A DNA stretch of 64,000 bases from Listeria booriae (lineage in GTDB: Bacteria > Bacillota > Bacilli > Lactobacillales > Listeriaceae), in NCBI RefSeq assembly GCF_000766865.1, contig NZ_JNFA01000019.1, positions 62,001-126,000 on the forward strand, in the 5' to 3' direction. The notes below the pieces were generated by a model. That model searched no databases and was not told the DNA's origin. It was given only the letters and a program-made list of their open reading frames with translations. Made by a program: the position numbers and the translations under genes. Positions within the stretch are counted from its first letter, which is position 1. Every line of letters starts with the position of its first letter. Positions 55,287 through 64,000 of this stretch are shown piece by piece.

Positions 55287-56555
55287 GTGACGCGTTATTT
55301 AGTAGTGGTGTCATTAGATGCGTTAGGCGCTAGTGATTTAGAAGATTTAGGCGAATTACCAACGCTTGCATTTTTAAAAGAGAATGGGGCGCATGTGAAG
55401 CGGGTGACATCGATTTATCCTTCGCTCACTTATCCAGCGCATACGACGATTGTGACGGGACATTATCCAGCAACGCACGGCATCGTTAATAATACGAAAA
55501 TACAGCCCGAGAAAGAATCACCGGATTGGTATTGGTATCGCGATGCTATTAAGGTTCCGACTTTATACGACGTCGCTAAAAAGGCCGGATTAAAAACGGC
55601 AGCATTTCTTTGGCCAGTGGCGGCGCGGAGTTCGATTGATTACAATATTGCCGAGATATTTCCGAATCGGTTCTGGTTGAATCAGATGATGGTGTCTTTG
55701 TGGGGAAGTTCTCCGGGATTTTTGATAGATATGAATCGGAAGTTTGGTCATTTACGGCGTGGGATTGCCCAGCCAGAACTCGATGATTTTTTGATTGCGG
55801 CGGTAGAGGATACAATCGTTCGTAAAAAGCCAAATCTGACATTGGCGCATTTTGTTGATATGGATAGTATGCGGCATGCGTACGGTGTTCGGTCCAATGA
55901 AGCAAAGGCAGCGTTGAAGCGCCACGACGAGCGATTAGCTCGAATTATTGCAGCTACAAAACAAAATGGAACCTACGATGAGACGACATTCATTGTATTA
56001 GGTGATCATTATCAAATAGATGTCCACACAGCGATTCAATTAAATGTCTTATTTGCTAAGAAAGGTTGGCAGACGTTGAAAGAAACGCAGATCGTGGCGT
56101 GGCAAGTGTATGCCAAAAGTTGTGACGGTTCCTGCTACATATACACGAAAGAGATTGGACTAGCGTCAGAGATACGCGAACTTTTGAAGGGACTAGAAGG
56201 TATCGAGACGATTTACAGCCAAGAAGAGGCTTCGCAATTAGGTGCAGACAAAACGTGCACTTTCATGTTGGAGGCTAAAGCAGGGTACTATTTTAAAGAT
56301 CAAGCAGTTGGTGCGCTAACACAAGTGATTAGCAAAGAAGATATGGGGAGTCCTGATTATTATCGCGCGGTGCATGGTTATTCGCCGCAGAAATCAGACT
56401 ATGCAACGACACTCATTGCTTTTGGAAAAGGCATTCGAGAAGGTATAACGATTGAAGCGGCAAGGCTAATCGATGAAGCGCCAACTTTCGCCCGAATTTT
56501 AAATATTGATTTACCGGATACAAAAGGGCAAGTGCTAGAAGACATCTTGAAATAG
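55287..56555 (+). CDS. Alkaline-phosphatase-superfamily phosphodiesterase
   Basis: 422 residues of the type I phosphodiesterase/nucleotide pyrophosphatase family. Metal and nucleophile region: VVVSLDALGASD (Asp) and YPSLTYPAHTTIVTGHYP (Thr nucleophile in a typical PAHTT context); later HFVDMDSMRHAYG and VLGDHYQ supply further Asp/His ligands. No signal peptide. ATG 55281 is only 2 bases from GGGG, so GTG 55287 (8 bases) is preferred. It heads a cluster with MFS, SRPBCC, CcdC-like and VOC genes. Confidence 0.87.
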   Translation: MTRYLVVVSLDALGASDLEDLGELPTLAFLKENGAHVKRVTSIYPSLTYPAHTTIVTGHYPATHGIVNNTKIQPEKESPDWYWYRDAIKVPTLYDVAKKAGLKTAAFLWPVAARSSIDYNIAEIFPNRFWLNQMMVSLWGSSPGFLIDMNRKFGHLRRGIAQPELDDFLIAAVEDTIVRKKPNLTLAHFVDMDSMRHAYGVRSNEAKAALKRHDERLARIIAATKQNGTYDETTFIVLGDHYQIDVHTAIQLNVLFAKKGWQTLKETQIVAWQVYAKSCDGSCYIYTKEIGLASEIRELLKGLEGIETIYSQEEASQLGADKTCTFMLEAKAGYYFKDQAVGALTQVISKEDMGSPDYYRAVHGYSPQKSDYATTLIAFGKGIREGITIEAARLIDEAPTFARILNIDLPDTKGQVLEDILK

Positions 56556-56573
56556 AAAAGGAGAGACGTCACG

Positions 56574-57827
56574 ATGAAACTAACAAAACAAGAGAAAAGT
56601 TGGGTTTTGCAAGATTGGGGAAATTCGGTATATTCCATCATGATTACGACGGCCATTTTACCTATTTATTTTAAAAGTATTGCGTCTAATGCTGGTATTG
56701 CAGACAATGTTTCTACCGCATACTGGGGTTACGCTAATTCGATTGGGACGCTGTTGATTTCGCTACTAGCGCCGATTTTAGGAACAATTGCGGATTATCA
56801 ATTTTTTAAGAAACGATTTTTTAGCCTTTTTACATGGATTGGCGTAGCTTTTACGGTTGCTTTCGTGTTTGTACCAGGAGATCAGTGGCTGCTATTGCTC
56901 GGGTTTTATGTGTTATCCTTAATTGGTTTTGCTGGTGCGAACATATTTTATGATTCGTTCTTGGTTGATGTAACAACAAACGAACGGATGGACAAAATTT
57001 CTTCGTTCGGCTATGCATTCGGCTATTTAGGAAGCTGCATCCCGTTTATCGCCTTCATCGTGTGCCAAGCAACAGGAATCTTACCAGTAAGTCAGAAAAC
57101 GTTGTTAAACGGCGCATTCTTGCTAACTGCTATTTGGTGGGTAGTATTTACGATCCCACTGTGGCGCAATGTTCAGCAAGTTTACTACATTCCACATGAC
57201 AAAAAGCCGATTCGCAACAGCTTTCTTCGTCTAGGCAAAACATTGAAAAACATTAAGCAATACCGCAATATTGTGTTGTTCCTAGTCGCGTATTTCTTTT
57301 ATATCGATGGTGTCGATACGATTTTCCGGATGGCGTCCTCATACGGTATTGATTTAGGCATTTCCGATACTACGCTTATCATCGTGCTTTTAGTGACGCA
57401 ACTGGTGGCCTTTCCGTTCACGATTATTTACGGCCAACTTGCCAAAAGATTCGGTGGGAAGTCGCTTATTCTTGTCGCAATTTCGATTTATATTATTATT
57501 TGTATTTACGCGATTTTCATGAAAACAGCTACTGATTTTTGGATTTTAGCGATGTTGGTCGGCACATCACAAGGCGGGATTCAGGCGCTGAGTCGTTCTT
57601 ACTTTGGTAAAATTATTCCGAAAACAAGATCCAATGAATTTTACGGTTTCTATAATATTTTTGGTAAATTTTCAGCGATTATGGGACCTGCTTTGATGGG
57701 AATTATCGCGCAACTGACTGGGCACACGCAATATGGCGTAGCAAGTCTCGTCGTTTTATTTATGATTGGCGGTGTGTTATTCTTATTTGTGAAAGAGACT
57801 CCAGCTGAGGAGAATTTAGTAAGTTAA
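56574..57827 (+). CDS. MFS transporter, UMF1/Atg22-like
   Basis: 417 residues, twelve TM segments. The N-terminal QDWGNSVYSIMITTAILP is diagnostic of the UMF1/Atg22-type MFS group, as is SRSYFGKIIPKTRSNEFYGF in the C-terminal half. The substrate is unknown; eukaryotic relatives export amino acids from vacuoles. It follows the phosphodiesterase gene by 18 bases, so co-transcribed: one may process an imported or exported phospho-compound (inference). Confidence 0.88.
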   Translation: MKLTKQEKSWVLQDWGNSVYSIMITTAILPIYFKSIASNAGIADNVSTAYWGYANSIGTLLISLLAPILGTIADYQFFKKRFFSLFTWIGVAFTVAFVFVPGDQWLLLLGFYVLSLIGFAGANIFYDSFLVDVTTNERMDKISSFGYAFGYLGSCIPFIAFIVCQATGILPVSQKTLLNGAFLLTAIWWVVFTIPLWRNVQQVYYIPHDKKPIRNSFLRLGKTLKNIKQYRNIVLFLVAYFFYIDGVDTIFRMASSYGIDLGISDTTLIIVLLVTQLVAFPFTIIYGQLAKRFGGKSLILVAISIYIIICIYAIFMKTATDFWILAMLVGTSQGGIQALSRSYFGKIIPKTRSNEFYGFYNIFGKFSAIMGPALMGIIAQLTGHTQYGVASLVVLFMIGGVLFLFVKETPAEENLVS

Positions 57828-57839
57828 GGAGAGAGATAG

Positions 57840-58316
57840 ATGCAAGAAACATACAACAAACAAACGGATAAAACTGGAGACATGATATTTGAAATCGAAT
57901 TAAAAGGTAACATTGAAACTGTGTGGAATTTAATCGCAACAACAAAAGGATTTGAACAATGGTTTCCAGAAATAAGTGTCGGCGAGCCTGGCGTGAATGG
58001 TCTGATCTTATTTGATTTCGGCGATGGCCAATATGAAGAATCGACAATTACAGCATACGAACCACCAACTTTGTTACAATACGATTGGGATAAAAATACG
58101 GTTCGGTTTGAGCTAACGGATCAAGGCGATACAACGATATTAACGTTTACAGAAAGCATTGTTAATCTAACTACACACACACCGCGGGATATTGCAGGAT
58201 GGCATATGTGTTTACAACGTATCCAAGGAATCTTAGAATCGCGCGAAGTATCATTTACAGAAGATGAGTTTCTAGCTTTATTTGATAAATACCAAGCGTT
58301 ATTATTCGAGAAATAG
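57840..58316 (+). CDS. SRPBCC (AHSA1/START-like) domain protein
   Basis: 158 residues with the helix-grip pattern: FEIELKGNIETVWNLIATTKGFEQWFP at the start, then EYEPP-type turn ITAYEPPTLLQYDW and the long C-terminal helix. These bind hydrophobic ligands. ATG 57840 follows AGGAGAGAG. It sits 12 bases after the MFS gene. Confidence 0.85.
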   Translation: MQETYNKQTDKTGDMIFEIELKGNIETVWNLIATTKGFEQWFPEISVGEPGVNGLILFDFGDGQYEESTITAYEPPTLLQYDWDKNTVRFELTDQGDTTILTFTESIVNLTTHTPRDIAGWHMCLQRIQGILESREVSFTEDEFLALFDKYQALLFEK

Positions 58317-58323
58317 GTGAGAC

Positions 58324-58911
58324 ATGCCAATATTCATCACGGTTATCATACTTATTTATTTCATCACGAAACAATTTGAATACGAGAAAGTAAACCGGCT
58401 GACCTATGTAGCCATTCCGATCTATTCGATTTACCAGATTACTGTAACGTTGCCACATCGCAGCACAGATATTCCAGTGTGGATTGTCTTTCTCGTTTTT
58501 GTCATCGGCGCATGCATCGGTATTTACCAAGCGAGCAAGGTCCAGATAAAAGATGCGAAAGTAACGACTGGATACACAGAAGTGGCAGGCGTAGAACAAG
58601 TCGTTTATAAGAAACAAATCATGGTAAAAGGCGGCGCGCGCTATTTAATCGGTTGGGCAGCGATTATCCTGGCGAAATTTTTACTAGCGTTCTTGCTTCA
58701 TCTAGATGTTCACGAAAGCATGATGGAAGCATTCGTACAAGACGCGCTGAAAGATATGGTGTTCTTCCTATCATTCGCTGCAAAAGAAGGCCCAACTGCA
58801 TGGATGGACTGGACGCTAATTGGAATCTCGAGCGCTGTATACACGCTACGATTAATCCAGAAGTCACCATTAGTCAAAACGGAACTATTACACCACAAGC
58901 ATAAGAAATAA
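58324..58911 (+). CDS. CcdC-like (DUF1453) membrane protein
   Basis: 195 residues with about five TM segments (2-14, 25-38, 45-65, 102-122 and 155-175) and a cytosolic basic loop YKKQIMVKGG. The pattern resembles CcdC/DUF1453 proteins; no cysteine pair suggesting direct redox activity. It lies 7 bases after the SRPBCC gene, in the same operon. Confidence 0.6.
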   Translation: MPIFITVIILIYFITKQFEYEKVNRLTYVAIPIYSIYQITVTLPHRSTDIPVWIVFLVFVIGACIGIYQASKVQIKDAKVTTGYTEVAGVEQVVYKKQIMVKGGARYLIGWAAIILAKFLLAFLLHLDVHESMMEAFVQDALKDMVFFLSFAAKEGPTAWMDWTLIGISSAVYTLRLIQKSPLVKTELLHHKHKK

Positions 58912-58924
58912 GGAGGGCGTTACA

Positions 58925-59365
58925 ATGATTGGATTTGAGATTGATATGGTAGTTGAAGATTGCTTGGAAGCCGTACCGTTTTATCAGAGCATTTTTGATC
59001 TAGAGATTGTAGAGGCGACGAGCTTTGCAAAAGGATTGAATGAGGCTGTGTTCAAGTTACATGGTGCACGATTTCACTTGTTAGATGAGAATCCGGAGTA
59101 TCAATTAATTGCGCCTAAGCCTGGTGATTCGACACCGATTTGGTTTAATGTCACTGTTGCTGATATCAACGACACTTTCCAAAAAGCTGTAGCGGCCGAT
59201 TGCAAAGTCATTCAAGGTGTGACAGAAATGATGGATTCGGCCATTTCAAACGCGATGTTCTCCGATAAATTCGGTTATGTTTGGATGTTACACCAAGTGC
59301 ACCGAGAAGTAAGTTTTGAAGAACGCGTGAAAATGTTTGAAGACGCAGAGAAAAAAGCTGAATAA
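58925..59365 (+). CDS. VOC family (glyoxalase-like) protein
   Basis: 146 residues: two beta-alpha-beta-beta-beta modules, starting EIDMVVEDCLEAVPFYQSIF and later PIWFNVTVADINDTFQKAV and DKFGYVWMLHQ. PhnB-like VOC proteins bind metal and diverse small substrates; no resistance role is implied. RBS AAGGAGGG. Last gene of the 55.3-59.4 kb cluster. Confidence 0.85.
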   Translation: MIGFEIDMVVEDCLEAVPFYQSIFDLEIVEATSFAKGLNEAVFKLHGARFHLLDENPEYQLIAPKPGDSTPIWFNVTVADINDTFQKAVAADCKVIQGVTEMMDSAISNAMFSDKFGYVWMLHQVHREVSFEERVKMFEDAEKKAE

Positions 59366-59371
59366 AATGGT

Positions 59372-59420
59372 AAACTCTTTGAAAATGGCGATAACAATGC
59401 TGTTTTCAAGGAGTTTTTTA
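59372..59420 (+). terminator. Terminator after the VOC gene
   Basis: AAACTCTTTGAAAA (59372-59385) pairs with TTTTCAAGGAGTTT (59403-59416), then Ts. Confidence 0.92.
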
Positions 59421-59528
59421 TATAGTATACTTATTGTTGTTTACAAAATAATGACAGGGGCTGATTGCATTGCAGTATGGATAGCAAGACTCGTGTAATT
59501 TAAAAAATATGGAGAGAAGGAATTTTGG

Positions 59529-60128
59529 ATGAATAGAAATGAATTTTTGGCTGAGCTTCACGTAGATGTGGAGAAAATCGTTTTAGAACAAGGATACATT
59601 GTTTCTAGAGAAAATGAGCGCAATGAATACGTGTATGTGATTGAATCGGGTTTCTGTAGTTTTTGCCGTGATAACCATATTTCGGGATTCTTAAGTGAGG
59701 ATGATATGATCGGTATTTTTGATATTTTAGATGGCGAGAAATCTACGATGACTATACGGACGCTGACAACTGTGACGGCTTTACGTTTCAAAAAAACGGG
59801 TGCAATTAAACAAATGATAAATACGCCGCAAAAATCGTATTATTTTTATAGCCGTTTGCAACGTTATCAGCAGCAATTTGTAGACAAGTCGATAATACTT
59901 ACGTTAAGTGCGAATGAACGCTTGACTAAATGCTTGAAGCTGATTGCAGACACATATGGGAAGTCTTTGGATGGCGGGATCATGTTGCCAAAAGCTTTTA
60001 CGATAGATATCATTGCAAATTATGTAGAAATTCGGTCTGAACGTATGCATTATTTATATAAGAAAATGATACAAACTGGTCGTATTAAAAATTATAATGG
60101 TCAATTGTTCATTATACTAGATAATTAG
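59529..60128 (+). CDS. Crp/Fnr (PrfA-type) transcriptional regulator
   Basis: 199 residues. N-terminal beta-roll with GYIVSRENERNEYVYVIESG; no conserved cAMP-binding Arg. A dimer helix (about 95-125), then a helical DNA-binding region with MLPKAFTIDIIANYVEIRSE (HTH about 155-178), which is less canonical than in the paralog at 22.7 kb. RBS GAGAAGG. Targets unknown; the deacetylase gene downstream is on the opposite strand. Confidence 0.8.
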   Translation: MNRNEFLAELHVDVEKIVLEQGYIVSRENERNEYVYVIESGFCSFCRDNHISGFLSEDDMIGIFDILDGEKSTMTIRTLTTVTALRFKKTGAIKQMINTPQKSYYFYSRLQRYQQQFVDKSIILTLSANERLTKCLKLIADTYGKSLDGGIMLPKAFTIDIIANYVEIRSERMHYLYKKMIQTGRIKNYNGQLFIILDN

Positions 60129-60150
60129 GGCTTAAAAAACATTAAATAAG

Positions 60151-60237
<87 letters not shown>

Positions 60238-60343
60238 GGTTCGATAATAGCAAAGTCTTATACCGATTTATAAAGCTATAATTGATACTAAAACGTATGT
60301 TCTTTCGTCTAATTTGCTATGATTACCGTCGTAAATCAAAATA

Positions 60344-60383
60344 AAACCACTCATCAGCAATTTCTTACCGACAAGTGGTTCCA
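60344..60383 (-). terminator. Terminator after the deacetylase gene
   Basis: On the minus strand AACCACT pairs with AGTGGTT across a 23-base loop, followed by TTATTTTG. Confidence 0.7.
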
Positions 60384-60387
60384 ATTA

Positions 60388-61272
60388 TTATAAATTAGGA
60401 TCTTTTTTGAAGTTCTCGTGTAAAGTTTCGTTCTCATGATATGCTTGGAATGTATAACCTTTATCACGTAACATTTTAATTACTTTAGGCAATGCTTCCA
60501 ATGTATTTTTACGTTCGTGGAATAAGATTACCAGCGGATCATTGCTACCAGCATATGCGTTTACTTGTGATAGAACGTTTTGATATACAGCGCCTGAATT
60601 ACCTGAGGAGTAACGCCAATCGTTGCTATCAATATTCCAGTCCACAAGTCGGAAACCGTTTTGCTTCGTTTGTTCTACTTGTTGCTGTGACAGATAAGTA
60701 CTGCCGTATGGAGCGCGTATTAGGTTTGTTCGAATGCCACTGATTTCTTCAAATTTATCGCGTTCCTTGCTCATTTCTGTAATGAATGTAGGATTGTTCT
60801 TGCGGTATAATTGCTTAGCATCGTGCGTATAGCTATGTAAGCCAATCACAAAGCCATTATCAATCATGCGTTTGTAGGTTGCTTTATCCGCATTTGGGAA
60901 CTCGTTGCCAACAAAGAAAAACGATGATGGCACTTTCTCTTTCTCCAATATATCTAAGAAACCTTTGAGATGCACACTAGGACCATCATCAAATGTTAAA
61001 TAAGCTACTTTCTTGCCTGCTGCTGGACCTGGTGGCGTTTTCGGTACTGCTTTCAATGGTTGTTGCATATCTGAAACTTTCCAATGCTGCACGGTCACTG
61101 CTTCAGCCTTTAATTCTAATATGTCTTTCGATGAGGCGCTTTCTGAAAATAGGTTTTTCGTTATCACTAATCCCCCGATAGTTAAAACAAATGTCGCTAT
61201 AACGATAGCAATGAGCCATTTGAGTCTTGATGTTTTCTTGCGAGTAGCCTGTGTTCTCCTGTTTTGTCTCAT
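60388..61272 (-). CDS. Membrane-anchored polysaccharide deacetylase (PgdA/PdaA-like)
   Basis: 294 residues: basic cytosolic N-terminus, one TM (about 19-39), then a NodB domain. Motif 1 LTFDDGPS (about 93-100, catalytic Asp and metal Asp), motif 2 GLHSYTHDAK (His-x3-His, about 150), motif 3 RAPYGS (about 194), and later VDWNIDSNDW and ILFHE. Likely removes acetyl groups from peptidoglycan or another wall polymer at the outer face. Probably not the main PgdA, which is longer in L. monocytogenes. A cre-like site is upstream. Confidence 0.9.
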   Translation of the reverse strand: MRQNRRTQATRKKTSRLKWLIAIVIATFVLTIGGLVITKNLFSESASSKDILELKAEAVTVQHWKVSDMQQPLKAVPKTPPGPAAGKKVAYLTFDDGPSVHLKGFLDILEKEKVPSSFFFVGNEFPNADKATYKRMIDNGFVIGLHSYTHDAKQLYRKNNPTFITEMSKERDKFEEISGIRTNLIRAPYGSTYLSQQQVEQTKQNGFRLVDWNIDSNDWRYSSGNSGAVYQNVLSQVNAYAGSNDPLVILFHERKNTLEALPKVIKMLRDKGYTFQAYHENETLHENFKKDPNL

Positions 61273-61367
61273 TTCTTTGCCTCCTTTTAAAACTTCTACT
61301 CTACCATTTAAACATACATAAGCATATTTTTCAAGTGTTATATGTATTATTTTTAATTAAATTGCAA

Positions 61368-61381
61368 TGATAACGTTTACT
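61368..61381 (-). promoter_or_regulatory. Candidate CcpA (cre) site upstream of the deacetylase
   Basis: On the minus strand AGTAAACGTTATCA matches 13 of 14 positions of the cre consensus TGWAANCGNTNWCA. It is about 95 bases upstream of the deacetylase start, ahead of a TTGAAA-17-TTAAAT promoter-like pair. It suggests carbon catabolite control; only pattern evidence. Confidence 0.45.
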
Positions 61382-61401
61382 TTGTAATTTTAACGTAATA
61401 A

Positions 61402-61441
61402 AAGAAGACAATTCTCCCAATGGAAAGAAATTGCCTTCTTG
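61402..61441 (-). terminator. Terminator after pflA
   Basis: AAGAAGGCAATT (minus strand) pairs with AATTGTCTTCTT, one G-T, then TTATT. Confidence 0.85.
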
Positions 61442-61444
61442 CTA

Positions 61445-62191
61445 TTAATTATATTTTTGTGTTTCTAAAATCTGATTTGCCATTGTGACAACATTGTCTT
61501 CTGGAGGTTCGATACCTTCAAGTGGATAACGAATGCCTAAGTTCTCCCACTTGTAAACGCCCATTGTATGGTAAGGTAATACTTCTACCCGTTCTACATT
61601 TGGCAACGTTGTGATGAACTCATGAAGCTTCGTTAAATCATTTGGATCATCCGTTTTAGTCGGAATTAGCACGTGACGAACCCAGATTGGTTGATTTTTG
61701 TCGGCTAGATATTGTGCAAAATCAAGAATTGGTGCATTTGGACGTGTTGTAAGTTTCAGATGTTTCTCTGGGTCGATTTGTTTAATATCAAGTAAGATTA
61801 AATCTGTCACTTCCATTAAACGATCTAGTTTTTCAATAAATTCAGGGTCTCTTGTAAAGCAACCACCGCAAGAATCGATTGTTGTATGGATTCCTGCTTT
61901 CTTGCACAGCGTGAAGAGTTCAATCAAGAAATCGACTTGTAACAACGGTTCCCCGCCGCTTACAGTGATTCCCCCGCCTGAAGCATCCATAAAAGCTTTA
62001 TATTTATAAGCTTCTTCAAAAACATCTTGAGCCGTTCTTTCCTCTCCAATACCAATTTTCCAAGTATCTGGATTATGACAAAATTGGCAACGCAATAAAC
62101 AACCTTGCATGAAAACAATAAAGCGAATTCCTGGACCGTCTACAGTTCCCATTGTTTCCACGGAATGAACTCGACCAATAACTTCAGACAT
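61445..62191 (-). CDS. pflA: Pyruvate formate-lyase activating enzyme
   Basis: Radical SAM enzyme that installs the glycyl radical in PflB under anaerobiosis. Cluster motif CLLRCQFC (Cys-x3-Cys-x2-Cys, about 31-38), preceded by TVDGPGIRF; SAM-binding SGGEPLLQ (about 79-86). 248 residues. RBS GGAAGAGGAG before ATG. It follows pflB after 83 bases that contain a hairpin. Confidence 0.95.
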   Translation of the reverse strand: MSEVIGRVHSVETMGTVDGPGIRFIVFMQGCLLRCQFCHNPDTWKIGIGEERTAQDVFEEAYKYKAFMDASGGGITVSGGEPLLQVDFLIELFTLCKKAGIHTTIDSCGGCFTRDPEFIEKLDRLMEVTDLILLDIKQIDPEKHLKLTTRPNAPILDFAQYLADKNQPIWVRHVLIPTKTDDPNDLTKLHEFITTLPNVERVEVLPYHTMGVYKWENLGIRYPLEGIEPPEDNVVTMANQILETQKYN

Positions 62192-62228
62192 GTGACTCCT
62201 CTTCCTTTCAAGTGATAAATTTACAACA

Positions 62229-62265
62229 GACAGGGATTGCGTAACTCACACAATCCCTGATTTGT
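62229..62265 (-). terminator. Hairpin between pflB and pflA
   Basis: CAGGGATTG pairs with CAATCCCTG across 12 bases. There is no strong T-run, so it is more likely a partial terminator or processing site that sets the pflB:pflA ratio. Confidence 0.6.
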
Positions 62266-62274
62266 TTTGTTATC

Positions 62275-64000
62275 TTACATAGATTCGTGCATTGTACGGT
62301 GAATAACATCTAATTGTTGTTCACGAGTTAATTTAATGAAGTTAACTGCGTAACCTGATACACGAATTGTTAATTGTGGGTATTCTTCAGGGTGTTCCAT
62401 AGCGTCTAATAATGTGTCACGGTTGAATACGTTGATGTTCAAGTGATGACCCATCTTCGTAGAATAACCATCTAGCATTGCTACTAGGTTGTTGATTTGT
62501 GATTCATCTTCGCGACCTAATGCTTTTGGTACGATAGAGAATGTGTTGGAAATACCATCTTGTCCATATTCGTATGGAAGTTTAGCAACGGATGATAGAG
62601 AAGCAAGTGCACCTTTCGTATCGCGTCCGTGCATTGGGTTAGCTCCTGGTGCGAATGGTTCGCCAGCGCGACGTCCATCTGGAGTATTACCAGTTTTCTT
62701 ACCATAAACAACATTCGATGTGATTGTAAGAACAGATGTTGTATGAACAGAATCACGGTATGTTTTATGTTTCTTCACTTTAGTCATGAATGATTTTAGT
62801 AGGTTAACAGCGATTTCGTCTACGCGATCATCGTTGTTTCCGTATTTCGGATAGTCACCGATGATTTCAAAATCAACTGCGATACCGTTTTCGTCACGGA
62901 TTGGTTTTACTTGTGCATATTTGATAGCACTTAGGGAATCGGCTGCAACGGAAAGTCCAGCGATACCTGTTGCCATTGTACGTAAGATGTGTGTATCATG
63001 TAACGCCATTTCTAAGCGTTCGTATGAATACTTATCATGCATGTAGTGAATAACGTTTAGTGTATTCAAGTAAAGTTCTGCGATCCATTCCATCATTGTA
63101 TCGTATTTCGCCATTACTTCTTCGTAATCTAATACTTCTGATGTGATTCCTTGGTATGCTGGTCCAACTTGTGCTTTAGACTTCTCATCTACACCACCGT
63201 TGATTGCGTAAAGCAATGTTTTCGCAAGGTTGGCACGTGCGCCGAAGAATTGCATTTGTTTACCAATACGCATTGCGGATACACAGCAAGCGATTCCGTA
63301 ATCGTCGCCCCATTTAGGACGCATTACATCGTCATTTTCATATTGGATAGCACTTGTTTTGATAGACATTTTTGCACAGAATTTCTTGAATCCTGATGGT
63401 AAATGTGTTGACCAAAGTACTGTTAAGTTTGGTTCTGGAGCTGGTCCTAAGTTGTTTAATGTGTGCAAGAAACGGAATGAGTTCTTCGTAACAAGCGGTG
63501 CGCCTTCTTCTGAAATACCACCGATTGATTCTGTTACCCATGTTGGATCTCCAGAGAATAATTCATTGTAGTCAGGTGTACGTGCAAATTTTACAAGGCG
63601 TAGTTTCATAATGAAATGGTCTACGATTTCTTGTGCTTGTTCTTCTGTTAAAACGCCATTGCGAAGATCGCGTTCTACGAAGATGTCAAGGAATGTAGAT
63701 GTACGGCCTAAACTCATTGCTGCACCATTTTGTTCTTTAATTGCTGCAAGGTAACCGAAGTATAACCATTGGAAAGCTTCTTGTGCTGTTACTGCTGGTT
63801 TAGAAATATCAAAACCGTGTTGTGCTCCCATTTGTTTCAATTCGCTTAATGCGCGGATTTGTTCATTTAGTTCTTCACGTAAGCGAATGATGTCGTCGCT
63901 CATTGTGCGAAGTCCTGTGTTTTTAAGGTCGTTCTTCTTGTCTTCGATTAGGCGATCCACACCGTATAAAGCTACACGACGATAGTCACCAATGATACGG
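62275..64000 (-). CDS. pflB: Formate acetyltransferase (pyruvate formate-lyase), partial at window end
   Basis: Glycyl-radical enzyme that turns pyruvate and CoA into acetyl-CoA and formate in mixed-acid fermentation. The frame stays open to the window edge; upstream codons continue [14 protein letters not shown], so the GTG at 63960 is an internal Val, not the start. About 575 C-terminal residues of a protein of roughly 740 are present. Active-site Cys-Cys in [10 protein letters not shown] and the radical glycine in [10 protein letters not shown] near the C-terminus are intact. Confidence 0.96.
   Translation of the reverse strand, partial: RIIGDYRRVALYGVDRLIEDKKNDLKNTGLRTMSDDIIRLREELNEQIRALSELKQMGAQHGFDISKPAVTAQEAFQWLYFGYLAAIKEQNGAAMSLGRTSTFLDIFVERDLRNGVLTEEQAQEIVDHFIMKLRLVKFARTPDYNELFSGDPTWVTESIGGISEEGAPLVTKNSFRFLHTLNNLGPAPEPNLTVLWSTHLPSGFKKFCAKMSIKTSAIQYENDDVMRPKWGDDYGIACCVSAMRIGKQMQFFGARANLAKTLLYAINGGVDEKSKAQVGPAYQGITSEVLDYEEVMAKYDTMMEWIAELYLNTLNVIHYMHDKYSYERLEMALHDTHILRTMATGIAGLSVAADSLSAIKYAQVKPIRDENGIAVDFEIIGDYPKYGNNDDRVDEIAVNLLKSFMTKVKKHKTYRDSVHTTSVLTITSNVVYGKKTGNTPDGRRAGEPFAPGANPMHGRDTKGALASLSSVAKLPYEYGQDGISNTFSIVPKALGREDESQINNLVAMLDGYSTKMGHHLNINVFNRDTLLDAMEHPEEYPQLTIRVSGYAVNFIKLTREQQLDVIHRTMHESM

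Noticed and set aside
63958-63960. GTG at 63960 as the pflB start
   Set aside because: Upstream codons continue the PflB reading frame to the window edge, so it is an internal codon of a truncated gene.

Overview
The window is a chromosomal segment of a low-to-moderate GC Firmicute, almost certainly a Listeria-clade species (Listeriaceae). The evidence is gene order: ybeY-dgkA-cdd-era-recO-glyQS-dnaG-rpoD-trmK-ispH-cshB-nfo-ppaC-zurAMR-ispG-sodA-PBP-asd-dapG-dapA-rnjB-ABC-F-thiT-opuCABCD-murB-pflA-pflB follows, from memory, the L. monocytogenes order (rpoD, sodA, opuC, murB and pfl in the same sequence). Strong AGGAGG ribosome binding sites and many TTG/GTG starts fit as well. The species cannot be fixed from the sequence alone. 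All calls are by eye; no database search was run.

Layout. (1) 1-18.7 kb: housekeeping genes for RNA maturation, pyrimidine salvage, DNA repair, glycyl-tRNA synthetase under a T-box, primase and the primary sigma factor, with a 474-bp repeat-rich gap between dnaG and rpoD. (2) 18.8-29.6 kb: acetyltransferase, a Zur-regulated zinc ABC transporter with its regulator, a stand-alone SGNH esterase, a PrfA/Crp-type regulator, exonuclease, BCCT betaine carrier, ispG, a lipoprotein esterase behind a terminator-like leader and a DUF1189 protein. (3) 29.8-37.9 kb: sodA and a class B PBP whose transpeptidase half has CpG-poor composition, followed by an accessory island on the minus strand (small secreted protein, RinA/ArpU-like regulator, three tandem paralogous two-TM proteins, and a 740-aa modular cell-wall protein). 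(4) 38.1-46 kb: asd-dapG-dapA-rnjB (lysine/diaminopimelate pathway and RNase J2), DUF4352 protein, GNAT, ABC-F. (5) 46.1-51.2 kb: TPP riboswitch-thiT, a complete Fst/par-like type I toxin-antitoxin locus in what looks like an empty gap, then the OpuC osmolyte transporter. (6) 51.2-64 kb: P-loop kinase, murB, AI-2E-family permease, an alkaline-phosphatase-superfamily/MFS/SRPBCC cluster, a second Crp-type regulator, polysaccharide deacetylase, and pflA-pflB (pflB cut by the window edge).

The most interesting items are the unlisted Fst-like toxin (47065-47172, minus) with its convergent antisense RNA; the 34.1-37.9 kb cassette, whose modular lysin-like protein has a compositionally foreign membrane-active C-terminus followed by three paralogous membrane proteins (a layout that recalls toxin/immunity arrays, inferred only); the mosaic PBP gene next to that island; and the structured repeats between dnaG and rpoD.
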